Shown: piece after piece, positions 51,075 through 59,629 of the stretch
Layout: every line of letters starts with the position of its first letter
Numbering within the stretch: the stretch's first letter is position 1
From: Flavobacterium urumqiense
GTDB taxonomy: Bacteria > Bacteroidota > Bacteroidia > Flavobacteriales > Flavobacteriaceae
Assembly (NCBI RefSeq): GCF_900108015.1
Contig: NZ_FNVP01000001.1
Location: 558,001 to 622,000, forward strand
Direction: 5' to 3'
Length of the DNA stretch: 64,000 nt
Position numbers and translations under genes: made by a program
The notes under the pieces: generated by a model
The model's database searches: none
Told to the model about the DNA's origin: nothing
What the model saw: the letters and a program-made list of their open reading frames with translations, nothing else

Positions 51075-52220
51075 ATGAAATTCAATACAAAAGCCATTCA
51101 CGGCGGTCAACACCATGATCCTAGTACTGGAGCCGTTATGCCTCCAGTGTATCAGACTTCAACATTTGTACAAACAAGTCCCGGTAAACCAGTAAATCCA
51201 GATTATGAATATAGCAGGGCTGCAAACCCTACTAGAACGGCACTTGAAAACGCATTAGCAAGTATTGAAAACGGAACGCGAGCTTTAGCTTTTTCGTCTG
51301 GATTAGCGGCCACGGATTGTGTTTTGCGTTCTTTTAAATCCGGTGATGAAATCATTGCTATGGATGATTTATATGGTGGTACTTACAGAATGTTTACCCG
51401 TATTTATAAAGATTCGGGAATCAAATTTCATTTTGTTGATATGAATGATTTGGAAAAATTCCAGTCATTAATTAATGAAAACACAAAATTAGTTTGGGTT
51501 GAAACACCTACAAACCCGTTAATGAAATTAGCAGATATTCAAGAAATTGCTAAAATAACTAAAGTAAAGAAAATCCTTTTTGCTGTAGATAATACTTTTG
51601 CGACTCCCTATTTGCAAAAACCATTAGACTTAGGAGCTGATATTGTGATGCATTCTGCGACTAAATATCTTGGAGGACATTCTGATGTTATTGCAGGGGC
51701 TTTGATTGTAAAAGACGAAGCGCTTGGAGAGCAATTGCATTTTCAACAATTTGCGACAGGTGCCACTCTAGGGCCTATGGATAGTTTCTTAGTGCTGCGA
51801 GGAATAAAAACATTGCATTTGCGCGTGCAAAGACATTGCGAAAATGGGGAAAAAGTGGTTGAGTTTTTAGACAATCATCCAAAAATAAAAAGGGTATATT
51901 ATCCAGGATTGCCAAGTCATCCCTATCATGAAATTGCAAAAAAGCAAATGAGTGGTTTTGGAGGAATGGTTTCCTTTACTTTTGTTTCAGGCAAAAAAGA
52001 GGACGCCATTAAATTTTTAGAGAATCTTAAAGTATTCACTTTGGCAGAATCTCTTGGCGGAGTGGAATCTTTAGCAAATCATCCTGCTTTGATGACACAT
52101 GCATCGATTCCGGAAGACAAAAGGAAAAAAATTGGAATTACAGATGACCTCGTTCGATTGAGCGTAGGTATAGAAGATGCGGAAGATTTAATTGAAGATT
52201 TAAAACAAGCTTTGGCGTAA
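51075..52220 (+). CDS. Cystathionine gamma-synthase/lyase family PLP enzyme
   Basis: A 381-residue trans-sulfuration enzyme. The PLP Lys is in MHSATKYLGGHSDVIAG; other landmarks are YEYSRAANPTRTALE, FSSGLAATDCVLR, DDLYGGTYRMF and the C-terminal LGGVESLANHPALMTHASIPEDKR, which fits the gamma-synthase/gamma-lyase subgroup. It converts between cysteine and homocysteine intermediates; direction and name (metB or cystathionine gamma-lyase) cannot be decided from the sequence. It has a consensus promoter and a strong terminator, so it is a single transcription unit. Confidence 0.93.
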   Translation: MKFNTKAIHGGQHHDPSTGAVMPPVYQTSTFVQTSPGKPVNPDYEYSRAANPTRTALENALASIENGTRALAFSSGLAATDCVLRSFKSGDEIIAMDDLYGGTYRMFTRIYKDSGIKFHFVDMNDLEKFQSLINENTKLVWVETPTNPLMKLADIQEIAKITKVKKILFAVDNTFATPYLQKPLDLGADIVMHSATKYLGGHSDVIAGALIVKDEALGEQLHFQQFATGATLGPMDSFLVLRGIKTLHLRVQRHCENGEKVVEFLDNHPKIKRVYYPGLPSHPYHEIAKKQMSGFGGMVSFTFVSGKKEDAIKFLENLKVFTLAESLGGVESLANHPALMTHASIPEDKRKKIGITDDLVRLSVGIEDAEDLIEDLKQALA

Positions 52221-52265
52221 ATTGTAATGTATTTTTCTCTCCGTTAGAAATATTTTGTAAAGAAT

Positions 52266-52312
52266 AAAAAACAAAACCCAATTCTAAAGTTTAGAATTGG
52301 GTTTTGTTTTTT
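52266..52312. terminator. Bidirectional hairpin terminator
   Basis: A long stem spanning 52266-52288 and 52290-52312, containing CCCAATTCTAAA/TTTAGAATTGGG with A and T runs outside. Serves the PLP enzyme gene (plus) and the barrel protein gene (minus). Confidence 0.8.
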
Positions 52313-52330
52313 ATGATAATTGTATTTCTA

Positions 52331-53131
52331 CTATTGTAAATAATAAATATATCCCACATTAAACCAAACTAACCAGTCATTTGCTTTGTTCTCTTTGTAA
52401 ATAGCTGGATTAGGATTTAGACCATCAACCCAATTTGAGAAAAAATATTGAAATCTTAGATCGACCATTAAATCTCTTAAAGGGCTTAATTTATAACGGG
52501 TTCCTACACTTGAAACCACTGACCAAACAGCACCTCCTTCGGTAGAAAAACCATAAGGGCGACCGTCAGTCGGGGTTAAATATTTAGGAAAAGTAGTCAA
52601 TGGCGTTCCTAAAGGACCAATGGTTGAGGATGCTTTGGAATTATAATAACTGAATTGCCCGCCAAGACTTATAAATGGGCCGAAACTTCCACTTGTTGCC
52701 GTAAAACGACGAATGCTTAATGGGAAATATTCTAATTGCATTCCTATATTGCTAATAGCAGTGCTTCCTCTCATTGCTTTCAATTGCTCTTTTCCTAGCG
52801 AAGGTTTTCCTTCAACATATTTTCCAAAATGCTGTAATTCGGTTTTGTTATAGGATAGTTCCGTTCTTAATTTGAAATGATCATTGAAATAAGTTTCAGG
52901 AGTATAACAATTACAATCTGCTCTGTAAGAAAAATTTAAATAATGGATAATACCAATTCCCATTCCGGTATTTCCTGAATTGGTTTTTAAGTCATGACGT
53001 TCCCCATAGTCAGATTGAAAGGCTATAGGCCCAGCGATAACACCTATTTCATGGGAAAATCCAAATTGTGCATTTGAATTATAAGAAAAACCCAATAGAA
53101 TAAATAAGAGTAGTGTTAAGTGTCTGATCAT
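52331..53131 (-). CDS. Outer-membrane beta-barrel protein (THC0290_0291-like)
   Basis: A 266-residue protein with a signal peptide (ending near SYNSNAQ) and a mature part rich in alternating hydrophobic/polar strands and aromatic residues (FGFSHEIGVIAGPIAFQSDYG, LGGQFSYYNSK, LRFQYFF, VGYIYYLQ as the C-terminal aromatic end). This is typical of small outer-membrane barrels. As I recall, homologues in Flavobacteria lie next to gdhA and are sometimes misnamed glutamate dehydrogenase; no dehydrogenase motif is present. Function unknown. It is divergent from gdhA. Confidence 0.72.
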   Translation of the reverse strand: MIRHLTLLLFILLGFSYNSNAQFGFSHEIGVIAGPIAFQSDYGERHDLKTNSGNTGMGIGIIHYLNFSYRADCNCYTPETYFNDHFKLRTELSYNKTELQHFGKYVEGKPSLGKEQLKAMRGSTAISNIGMQLEYFPLSIRRFTATSGSFGPFISLGGQFSYYNSKASSTIGPLGTPLTTFPKYLTPTDGRPYGFSTEGGAVWSVVSSVGTRYKLSPLRDLMVDLRFQYFFSNWVDGLNPNPAIYKENKANDWLVWFNVGYIYYLQ

Positions 53132-53354
53132 TACTATTTAAATTTTCAAATCTTCACAAATATATAAAAACATCACTCATTAATTAAAAAAATATAAATT
53201 TAAAAATAAGTAAATAAATTCTTATTTAATTACGAAAAACATAACGATTTCGACGTAAATAATACTTTCGAAGCGGATTTCTTGGTGTTTGCTTAATAAA
53301 AAGATAATTCTATTGATAAAACGAAAAAAAAGAGGGCGATATTCCTAGAAGATG

Positions 53355-53362
53355 TATATTTG
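53355..53362 (+). promoter_or_regulatory. TAnnTTTG promoter element for gdhA
   Basis: TATATTTG ends 47 bases before the gdhA ATG at 53410; a clear -33 TTTG is missing. Downstream in the leader lies the GAAAACGTTTTC palindrome. Confidence 0.45.
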
Positions 53363-53373
53363 TACTTACTAAC

Positions 53374-53385
53374 GAAAACGTTTTC
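53374..53385 (+). promoter_or_regulatory. Palindromic site GAAAACGTTTTC in the gdhA leader
   Basis: A perfect 12-bp palindrome 12 bases after the -7 element, placed where a repressor could block transcription. Its form resembles LacI-family operators, but no such regulator is in the window. A near match (GAAAACGTTATC) precedes the threonine dehydrogenase gene at 6310-6321. Confidence 0.4.
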
Positions 53386-53409
53386 TTAAACGTTAATAAT
53401 CTATTAATC

Positions 53410-54753
53410 ATGTCACAAAGTATTACTACTTTTATCGAATCGGTTGCTAAAAAGAATCCGAACGAGCCGGAATTTATGCAGGCAGTTTTAGAAGTTGCTG
53501 AAACAGTAATTCCTTTTATAGAAGAAAATAAAAAATACCAAAACAAAATGCTTTTGGAAAGAATGGTCGAGTCAGATCGCATCATTATGTTCCGTGTAAC
53601 TTGGATTGATGATAAAGGTGAAACTCAAGTAAACAGAGGATATCGTATTCAGATGAATTCAGCTATTGGACCATATAAAGGAGGGCTTCGTTTTCACCCT
53701 TCTGTAAATTTAAGTATTTTGAAGTTTTTAGCTTTTGAACAGACGTTTAAAAATAGCTTAACTACATTGCCAATGGGTGGTGGAAAAGGTGGAGCTGATT
53801 TTGATCCAAAAGGGAAATCGGATAATGAAGTGATGCGTTTTTGTCAAAGTTTCATGACAGAATTGTGTAAACATATCGGTGCTGATACGGATGTTCCTGC
53901 TGGAGATATTGGTGTTGGAGGAAGAGAAGTAGGTTACATGTTTGGTCAATACAAAAGAATCAGAAATGAATTTACTGGTGTTTTAACAGGTAAAGGAATT
54001 TCTTTCGGGGGTTCATTAATCAGACCAGAAGCTACAGGTTACGGAACAGTGTATTTTGCTCAAAGCATGTTGGCTACAAAAGGAGATAGTTTTACAGGAA
54101 AAACAGTTGCAGTTTCCGGTTCAGGAAATGTGGCGCAATATGCTACTGAAAAAGCAACTCAATTAGGTGGAAAAGTAGTTACCATGTCAGATTCTGCAGG
54201 ATATATTTATGATGCAGATGGAATTGATGCGGAAAAACTAGCTCATGTAATGGTAATCAAAAATGAGTTAAGAGGTAGAATAAGTGATTATGTAACTAAA
54301 TATCCAAACGCAAAATACGTTGCAGGAAAACGTCCTTGGGATGTGAAATGTGATATTGCATTACCATGTGCTACTCAGAACGAATTGAATGAAGATGAGG
54401 CAAAAGCTTTAGTAGCTCATGGATGTATCTGTGTTGCTGAAGGAGCAAACATGCCAACTGTGCCTGATGCAGTGATTGTTTTTCAAAAAGCAAAATTATT
54501 ATTCGCTCCAGGAAAAGCATCAAATGCTGGTGGAGTTGCAACTTCAGGTTTAGAAATGTCTCAAAATTCCTTAAGATTGAGTTGGAGTTCTGAAGAAGTA
54601 GACGAAAGATTGAAAGGAATTATGTTGAATATTCACGCTTCTTGCGTGAAATATGGTTCTGATGCAACTGGCTATGTTGATTATGTAAAAGGAGCAAATA
54701 TTGCAGGATTTGTAAAAGTAGCTGATGCTATGCTAGCTCAAGGAGTAGTGTAA
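53410..54753 (+). CDS. gdhA: NADP-specific glutamate dehydrogenase
   Basis: A 447-residue hexameric-type glutamate dehydrogenase that links 2-oxoglutarate and ammonia to glutamate. Substrate-binding and catalytic sites are intact: MGGGKGGADFDPKGKSDNEVMRF (active-site Lys), PAGDIGVGGREVGYMFGQYKR, dinucleotide-binding VAVSGSGNVAQYA, and the C-terminal ATSGLEMSQNSLRLSWSSEEVD. Length is typical of the NADP small enzymes. Preceded by a TAnnTTTG site and a palindrome in its leader; followed by a strong terminator. Confidence 0.97.
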   Translation: MSQSITTFIESVAKKNPNEPEFMQAVLEVAETVIPFIEENKKYQNKMLLERMVESDRIIMFRVTWIDDKGETQVNRGYRIQMNSAIGPYKGGLRFHPSVNLSILKFLAFEQTFKNSLTTLPMGGGKGGADFDPKGKSDNEVMRFCQSFMTELCKHIGADTDVPAGDIGVGGREVGYMFGQYKRIRNEFTGVLTGKGISFGGSLIRPEATGYGTVYFAQSMLATKGDSFTGKTVAVSGSGNVAQYATEKATQLGGKVVTMSDSAGYIYDADGIDAEKLAHVMVIKNELRGRISDYVTKYPNAKYVAGKRPWDVKCDIALPCATQNELNEDEAKALVAHGCICVAEGANMPTVPDAVIVFQKAKLLFAPGKASNAGGVATSGLEMSQNSLRLSWSSEEVDERLKGIMLNIHASCVKYGSDATGYVDYVKGANIAGFVKVADAMLAQGVV

Positions 54754-54804
54754 TTTTAAATTGTTGATTAACGATTTATGATTTCTAAAATCTAAAATCA
54801 TTTC

Positions 54805-54838
54805 AAAACCTTCTTCCGTTTATTTGGGAGAAGGTTTT
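54805..54838 (+). terminator. Hairpin terminator after gdhA
   Basis: AAAACCTTCTTCC (54805-54817) pairs with GGGAGAAGGTTTT (54826-54838) with one G-U pair, followed by a T run. TCTAAAA tandem heptads lie just upstream at 54784-54797. Confidence 0.7.
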
Positions 54839-54916
54839 TTAGGTTTAATTAAATTTTCTTGTAAAATGAAATCTGTAGTCTAAAATCATTAATCTGCAAT
54901 CTAAAATCCTTTGTGT

Positions 54917-54924
54917 TATATTTG
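54917..54924 (+). promoter_or_regulatory. TAnnTTTG promoter element for porZ
   Basis: TATATTTG is 22 bases before the ATG at 54947. The element overlaps the upstream in-frame start at 54911, which therefore cannot be used. The -33 region has only a weak match. Confidence 0.55.
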
Positions 54925-54946
54925 CATACCACTATTGATTCGAATA

Positions 54947-57235
54947 ATGAAAAATAGGCTTTTACATTTTATAGTATTAATTACAGTACAGTTGGGTTTT
55001 GCCCAAAACAATTTCTTGTGGCAAGGCTATTTTTCTTATAATGAAATCATGGATCTTTCTGAATCATCCACCACAATTTATGCGGCTTCTGAAAATGCAT
55101 TATTTTTTAAAAATATTATAACAAGCCAAATTAAAACCACCAATACTGTTGACGGGCTTTCCGGGCAAACAATTTCATCATTACATTATAGTGCGGTATT
55201 CAATAAAACATTGGTTGGTTATGAAAATGGGTTGATGATAGTCATAAATGAAATCGATGGAAGTATGCTGAATGTAGTTGATATCATTAACAAACAACTT
55301 CCTCCAAACACAAAAAAAATCAATCATTTCATGGAATTTGAAGGCATTGTTTACGTCTCTTGTGATTTTGGAATTGTTCAGTTCAACTTGGCCACTTTGC
55401 AGTTTGGTGACACTTATTTTATTGGTGATAATGGTGCAGAAATAAGCATATCACAAACCACAATATACAATGGATCTATTTATGCCGCTTCAAATACCGG
55501 CATACGTAAAGCAGCTATTTCTAATAAGAACTTGGTAGATTATAAGCAATGGGAGGTGATTGCCGCAGGAAGATGGTCGGGGATAGCAACTTTTGGCACC
55601 GATTTATTTGCTGTTAATGCTGCGGGATACCTTTACAAATACGATTCTAACGCCAATGCCTTTTTACAATATGCAACTCTTGCGCAACCGTCATTAGATA
55701 TGAGAGCCACAGCCAATTATTTGGTGGTAACCACTTCGAATACCATTTATGTTTATGACAAACAAATGGCGCTCGTTCGCCAGATAAACACAAACCAAAT
55801 TACCGAAAGTAATCCGAGTTTCACTTGCGCAACAATTATAGGGGAAACCATTTTCATTGGAACAAAAGAAGACGGGATGATATCAACTACAATTTCTGTT
55901 GCATCGGTTTTTGAAAACACAATGCCTTCAGGACCCACCCGAAATAATATCTTTGCACTCCAAGCTACATCAAATTCACTTTGGGCTGTTTATGGAGATT
56001 ATTCAGAAATTTATAATCCATATCCATTAGATAGTTATGGAATAAGTAAGTTTAGTGCGAAAGGATGGTTGAATATTCCTTATGAGAAAGTACTTGGAGC
56101 AAAATCATTAGTAAGAATTATCGTGAATCCTACTAATGAGAATGAAGTTTATATTGGTTCCTCTTATTCTGGTTTGTTAAAAATAGAAAATGATATGCCA
56201 TCCGTTTTATTTAACCAAAAAAATAGTGGACTAGAGCAGATTTCATTTATACCAAATTATTTTAATGATGTGAGAATAAATGGAGCTGTATTTGACAAAT
56301 CGGGAAATTTATGGGTCAATAATAGTTTGGTTAATAACGGTATAAAAGTTTTAAAGGTAGATGGAGTTTGGCAAAGTTTCTCGACAAAACCAATATTAAT
56401 TGATCCTGAAAAATGCAGTTATGGGAGAATGACAGTCGATAAAAATGGGACTAAATGGCTAACCACAAATAGAGATGGTGTTATAGGATTTAACGAAAAT
56501 AACAATAAATTCAAAAAAATCACATCAGGTCCCGATGCCGGTAATCTGCCTATTGCTGATGCAAGAGTAGTTGCTGTAGATGCCAAAAACCAACTTTGGA
56601 TAGGAACCACAAAAGGATTGCGGGTTTTATCTAATGTAGGGAATTTTTTGTCTGATGATCAATTAACTGCCAATCCTATAATTATTTTAGAAGATAACTT
56701 GGCACAAGAGTTACTTTACGAGCAATTTATCACTGATATTGTTGTTGATGGAGCCAATAATAAATGGATTGGTACCGCGGATTCGGGTGTGTTTTTAGTC
56801 TCTCCAAACGGTCAGGAAACCAAATATCATTTTACGACCAGCAATTCGCCTTTGCCTAGTAATGTTATAAATGACATTGATATAAATAGTGTAACAGGCG
56901 AAGTTTTTATTGCAACGGCAAAAGGTTTAGTTTCTTTCAAAGGAGTTTCGACAGCTGCAAATGATGATTTAAGCAATGCGTATGTATATCCAAATCCTGT
57001 GCGGCCGGAGTATCAAGGAACCGTTAAAATTTCGGGATTACTAGATAAAGCCAATATTAAAATCACTGATATTGAAGGAAATCTTGTTTACGAAACAATT
57101 TCTGAAGGAGGAACAATAGAATGGGATACCACTGCTTTTGGAAAATACAAAGTCGCTTCTGGAGTGTATATGATTTTTATTTCGGCGCAAGACGGGGTGG
57201 AAACCAAAGTTAAAAAAGTAATGATAATCAGATAG
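54947..57235 (+). CDS. porZ: PorZ-like type IX secretion protein with beta-propeller and sorting domain
   Basis: A protein of about 762 residues. The signal peptide (MKNRLLHFIVLITVQLGFAQ) is followed by repeated beta-propeller blades resembling two-component-regulator propeller repeats (SAVFNKTLVGYENGL, SIYAASNTG, NQLWIGTTKGLRVL) and a C-terminal type A sorting-type domain (YVYPNPVRPEYQGTVKISGL, ending in KVKKVMIIR). PorZ in Porphyromonas gingivalis is a surface part of the type IX attachment machinery. Placement immediately before recO matches my recollection of Flavobacterial porZ. The symbol is moderately secure. Confidence 0.75.
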   Translation: MKNRLLHFIVLITVQLGFAQNNFLWQGYFSYNEIMDLSESSTTIYAASENALFFKNIITSQIKTTNTVDGLSGQTISSLHYSAVFNKTLVGYENGLMIVINEIDGSMLNVVDIINKQLPPNTKKINHFMEFEGIVYVSCDFGIVQFNLATLQFGDTYFIGDNGAEISISQTTIYNGSIYAASNTGIRKAAISNKNLVDYKQWEVIAAGRWSGIATFGTDLFAVNAAGYLYKYDSNANAFLQYATLAQPSLDMRATANYLVVTTSNTIYVYDKQMALVRQINTNQITESNPSFTCATIIGETIFIGTKEDGMISTTISVASVFENTMPSGPTRNNIFALQATSNSLWAVYGDYSEIYNPYPLDSYGISKFSAKGWLNIPYEKVLGAKSLVRIIVNPTNENEVYIGSSYSGLLKIENDMPSVLFNQKNSGLEQISFIPNYFNDVRINGAVFDKSGNLWVNNSLVNNGIKVLKVDGVWQSFSTKPILIDPEKCSYGRMTVDKNGTKWLTTNRDGVIGFNENNNKFKKITSGPDAGNLPIADARVVAVDAKNQLWIGTTKGLRVLSNVGNFLSDDQLTANPIIILEDNLAQELLYEQFITDIVVDGANNKWIGTADSGVFLVSPNGQETKYHFTTSNSPLPSNVINDIDINSVTGEVFIATAKGLVSFKGVSTAANDDLSNAYVYPNPVRPEYQGTVKISGLLDKANIKITDIEGNLVYETISEGGTIEWDTTAFGKYKVASGVYMIFISAQDGVETKVKKVMIIR

Positions 57236-57280
57236 GTCTCAGGTGCAGGGAATTGGGCTTTAGAAAATTCAAAACCAACA

Positions 57281-57307
57281 CCTAAAACCTAAAACCTAGT
57301 ATCTAAA
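57281..57307 (+). repeat. CCTAAAA heptad repeats abutting the recO start
   Basis: CCTAAAA at 57281 and 57288, CCTAGTA at 57295 and TCTAAAA at 57302; the last unit overlaps the A of the recO ATG at 57308. Seven-base periodicity is exact. Confidence 0.7.
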
Positions 57308-58021
57308 ATGTTAGTAAAAACCAAAGCAATCGTCCTTTCGTCTTTAAAATTTCAGGAAAAAAGCCTTATTGTCAAATGCTTTACGCTGTCGCATGGTTTG
57401 AAATCGTATTTCGTTCGGGATGCTTTTTCGAGCCGGAAAGCGAACCAGAAAATCGCTTATTTTCAGCCCTTGACTATTCTTGAAATTGAAGCGGTTCATA
57501 AAAACAAAGGCACTTTAGAAAATTTCAAAGAGATTAAAATAGCTTCGCCTTTTCATTCCATTCATTCGGATATTTACAAAAGCACGATCGTGATGTTCAT
57601 TTCTGAAATTTTGCACCATTCAATTCACGAAGAAGAAAAAAACGAACACTTATTTATCTTTCTGGAAACGGCTTTGCATTGGTTGGATAATCATGACGAA
57701 ATCACAAATTTTCATTTGATTTTAATGTTGGAAACTACAAAGTATTTAGGTTTTTATCCTGATATTTCTGATATCGACATGCCTTTTTTCGAAATGACCG
57801 AAGGTATTTTTACGCCTTTTCACGCCATCAGTTCGCTTACGGAGCATGAAACTAATTTGTTTAAAAAACTGATTGATTTAAAATTTGATAACAATCAAAA
57901 AACATTTCACATCATTGAAAGACAAATCGTTTTGAGAATATTGATTGATTACTACAGTTTTCATTTGGACGGATTTAAAAAACCAAAATCTTTAGATGTT
58001 TTAAGAGAAGTTTTTTCTTGA
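57308..58021 (+). CDS. recO: DNA repair protein RecO
   Basis: A 237-residue RecO. The OB-fold start is LVKTKAIVLSSLKFQEKSLIVKCFTLSHGLKSYFVRDA; the helical C-terminal domain has the LYKSTIVMFISEIL-type region (residues around 95-110) and HLILMLETTKYLGFYPD. RecO anneals ssDNA and helps load RecA. The zinc Cys set of some RecO proteins is not evident. It follows porZ by 72 bp. Confidence 0.9.
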   Translation: MLVKTKAIVLSSLKFQEKSLIVKCFTLSHGLKSYFVRDAFSSRKANQKIAYFQPLTILEIEAVHKNKGTLENFKEIKIASPFHSIHSDIYKSTIVMFISEILHHSIHEEEKNEHLFIFLETALHWLDNHDEITNFHLILMLETTKYLGFYPDISDIDMPFFEMTEGIFTPFHAISSLTEHETNLFKKLIDLKFDNNQKTFHIIERQIVLRILIDYYSFHLDGFKKPKSLDVLREVFS

Positions 58022-58355
58022 TTTATCTCGGTTAGGTCTTTTAATAATTAATAATTTATCCAATATTTTGATTTAAGTTCCAATCAAAAACATTGTTAAA
58101 AAGAACCAATAAATTTTAAAATTCTCAAATAATTATTTAGTATATTTGATATAATTATTTATTTTTATGTTTCAACCTACTGATAATCATAAATTTGACT
58201 ATTGTGTGACTTATTTTGACTAACCTTTAGTGAAGTAGTAGCCAAAATTTAAAACATCAAATTTCACAGTATAATTTAGTACAACAAAAGCCCTGATTTT
58301 TTATAGAATTTATTTTCGGAATACAGTTTTCTTATTAAATTTAAAAACTCATAAA
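58022..58355. other. AT-rich intergenic region between recO and the hydrolase gene
   Basis: 334 bp. TATATTTG at 58141-58148 is a promoter-like -7 match, and an 18-codon frame (58167-58223, MFQPTDNHKFDYCVTYFD) follows it. Whether it is translated is unknown. No other gene or hairpin is evident. Confidence 0.35.
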
Positions 58356-59393
58356 ATGAAATCAAAACTAAAAAAAGTTGGAACATTGTTGTTAGCGATT
58401 GCTTTTTCTGGAGAAGTAGCTGCACAAACAAAAGACGCCTCAAAAGATCCCAACATTGATAGCAATGTCAGAGAATTTTTGAAAGTCCTTAATTCTGCAC
58501 CAGGCAAGCCAGCAGAACAATTGCCGCCAAAAGAAGGCCGTGCAGCGCTGAACGCCTTGCAGTCGTCAGTAAAAGTTGACATCTCTGGAATAGTTGTTAC
58601 AGACAAAACGATTGTTGTGGATGGACAAAACATTACGCTTAACATCGTTAAACCCGCAAATGCAAAAGGAACATTACCTGTTTTTATGTTCTTTCACGGA
58701 GGAGGATGGGTGCTTGGAGATTTTCCCACTCACCAACGTATGATTAGAGATTTAGTGGTAGAATCTGGCGCGGCAGCGGTTTTTGTTAATTATACGCCAT
58801 CTCCAGAAGCTCATTATCCAATTGCAATCAATCAGGCTTATAATGCTACGAAATGGGTGGCTGAAAATGGAAAAGAAATTGGAGTGGATGGTAAAAGACT
58901 TGCAGTTTCGGGAAACAGCGCTGGCGGAAACATGGCGGCGGTTGTTGCGTTAATGGCTAAAGATAAAAAAGGACCGACTATTAAATTACAGGTTTTATTT
59001 TGGCCAATTACGGATGCTAATTTTGAAACAGAATCCTATAACTTATTTGCGAAAGATCGATTCCTGACTAAAAATGCAATGATATGGATGTGGGATAATT
59101 ATACAACTGATCCAAAACAACGCAAGGAAATTTATGCCTCACCTTTGCAAGCAATAACTAGTCAACTGAAAGGATTGCCGCCAGCATTGGTGCAAACCGC
59201 ACAAAATGATATTTTAAGAGATGAAGGAGAAGCGTATGCGCGCAAGTTAGACGAAGCAGGAGTAAAAGTAACTGCAACACGTTATAATGGCATGATTCAC
59301 GACTGGGGATTGTTAAATCCAATAAGCACCGTTCCCGGAACTAAATCAGCTTTATTGCAAGCAGCTTCAGAAATAAAAAAAGCATTGAAATAA
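58356..59393 (+). CDS. Exported alpha/beta hydrolase (HSL-like esterase)
   Basis: A 345-residue protein with a signal peptide (VGTLLLAIAFSGEVAAQ). The oxyanion motif is FHGGGWVLGD, the nucleophile elbow is VSGNSAGGNMAA, and the acid and His are in the expected C-terminal positions (IHDWGLLNP). This is the hormone-sensitive-lipase/acetyl-hydrolase group, acting on short-chain esters. It has its own terminator and a promoter-like TATATTTG about 200 bp upstream. Substrate unknown. Confidence 0.9.
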   Translation: MKSKLKKVGTLLLAIAFSGEVAAQTKDASKDPNIDSNVREFLKVLNSAPGKPAEQLPPKEGRAALNALQSSVKVDISGIVVTDKTIVVDGQNITLNIVKPANAKGTLPVFMFFHGGGWVLGDFPTHQRMIRDLVVESGAAAVFVNYTPSPEAHYPIAINQAYNATKWVAENGKEIGVDGKRLAVSGNSAGGNMAAVVALMAKDKKGPTIKLQVLFWPITDANFETESYNLFAKDRFLTKNAMIWMWDNYTTDPKQRKEIYASPLQAITSQLKGLPPALVQTAQNDILRDEGEAYARKLDEAGVKVTATRYNGMIHDWGLLNPISTVPGTKSALLQAASEIKKALK

Positions 59394-59430
59394 AGCTTGA
59401 TTTTGTATGTATTAGTCAATATAATTTTAA

Positions 59431-59469
59431 AAAAAAGCATCCGTGATCTATCAATCTGGATGCTTTTTT
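59431..59469 (+). terminator. Hairpin terminator after the hydrolase gene
   Basis: AAAAAAGCATCC (59431-59442) pairs perfectly with GGATGCTTTTTT (59458-59469). Confidence 0.75.
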
Positions 59470-59629
59470 ATTTTTTTCTAAGAACTAGACAAAACTGACA
59501 TATAAATTTTATACCGTTTGTACTGCATAAAAGCATCCCAACGTCCTCGATAATGCAAAAACTCTTCACTCTTTACTTATAACTCATAACTATTTATTAC
59601 TTTCGCACTTTGATATAGAAAAGGATAAA

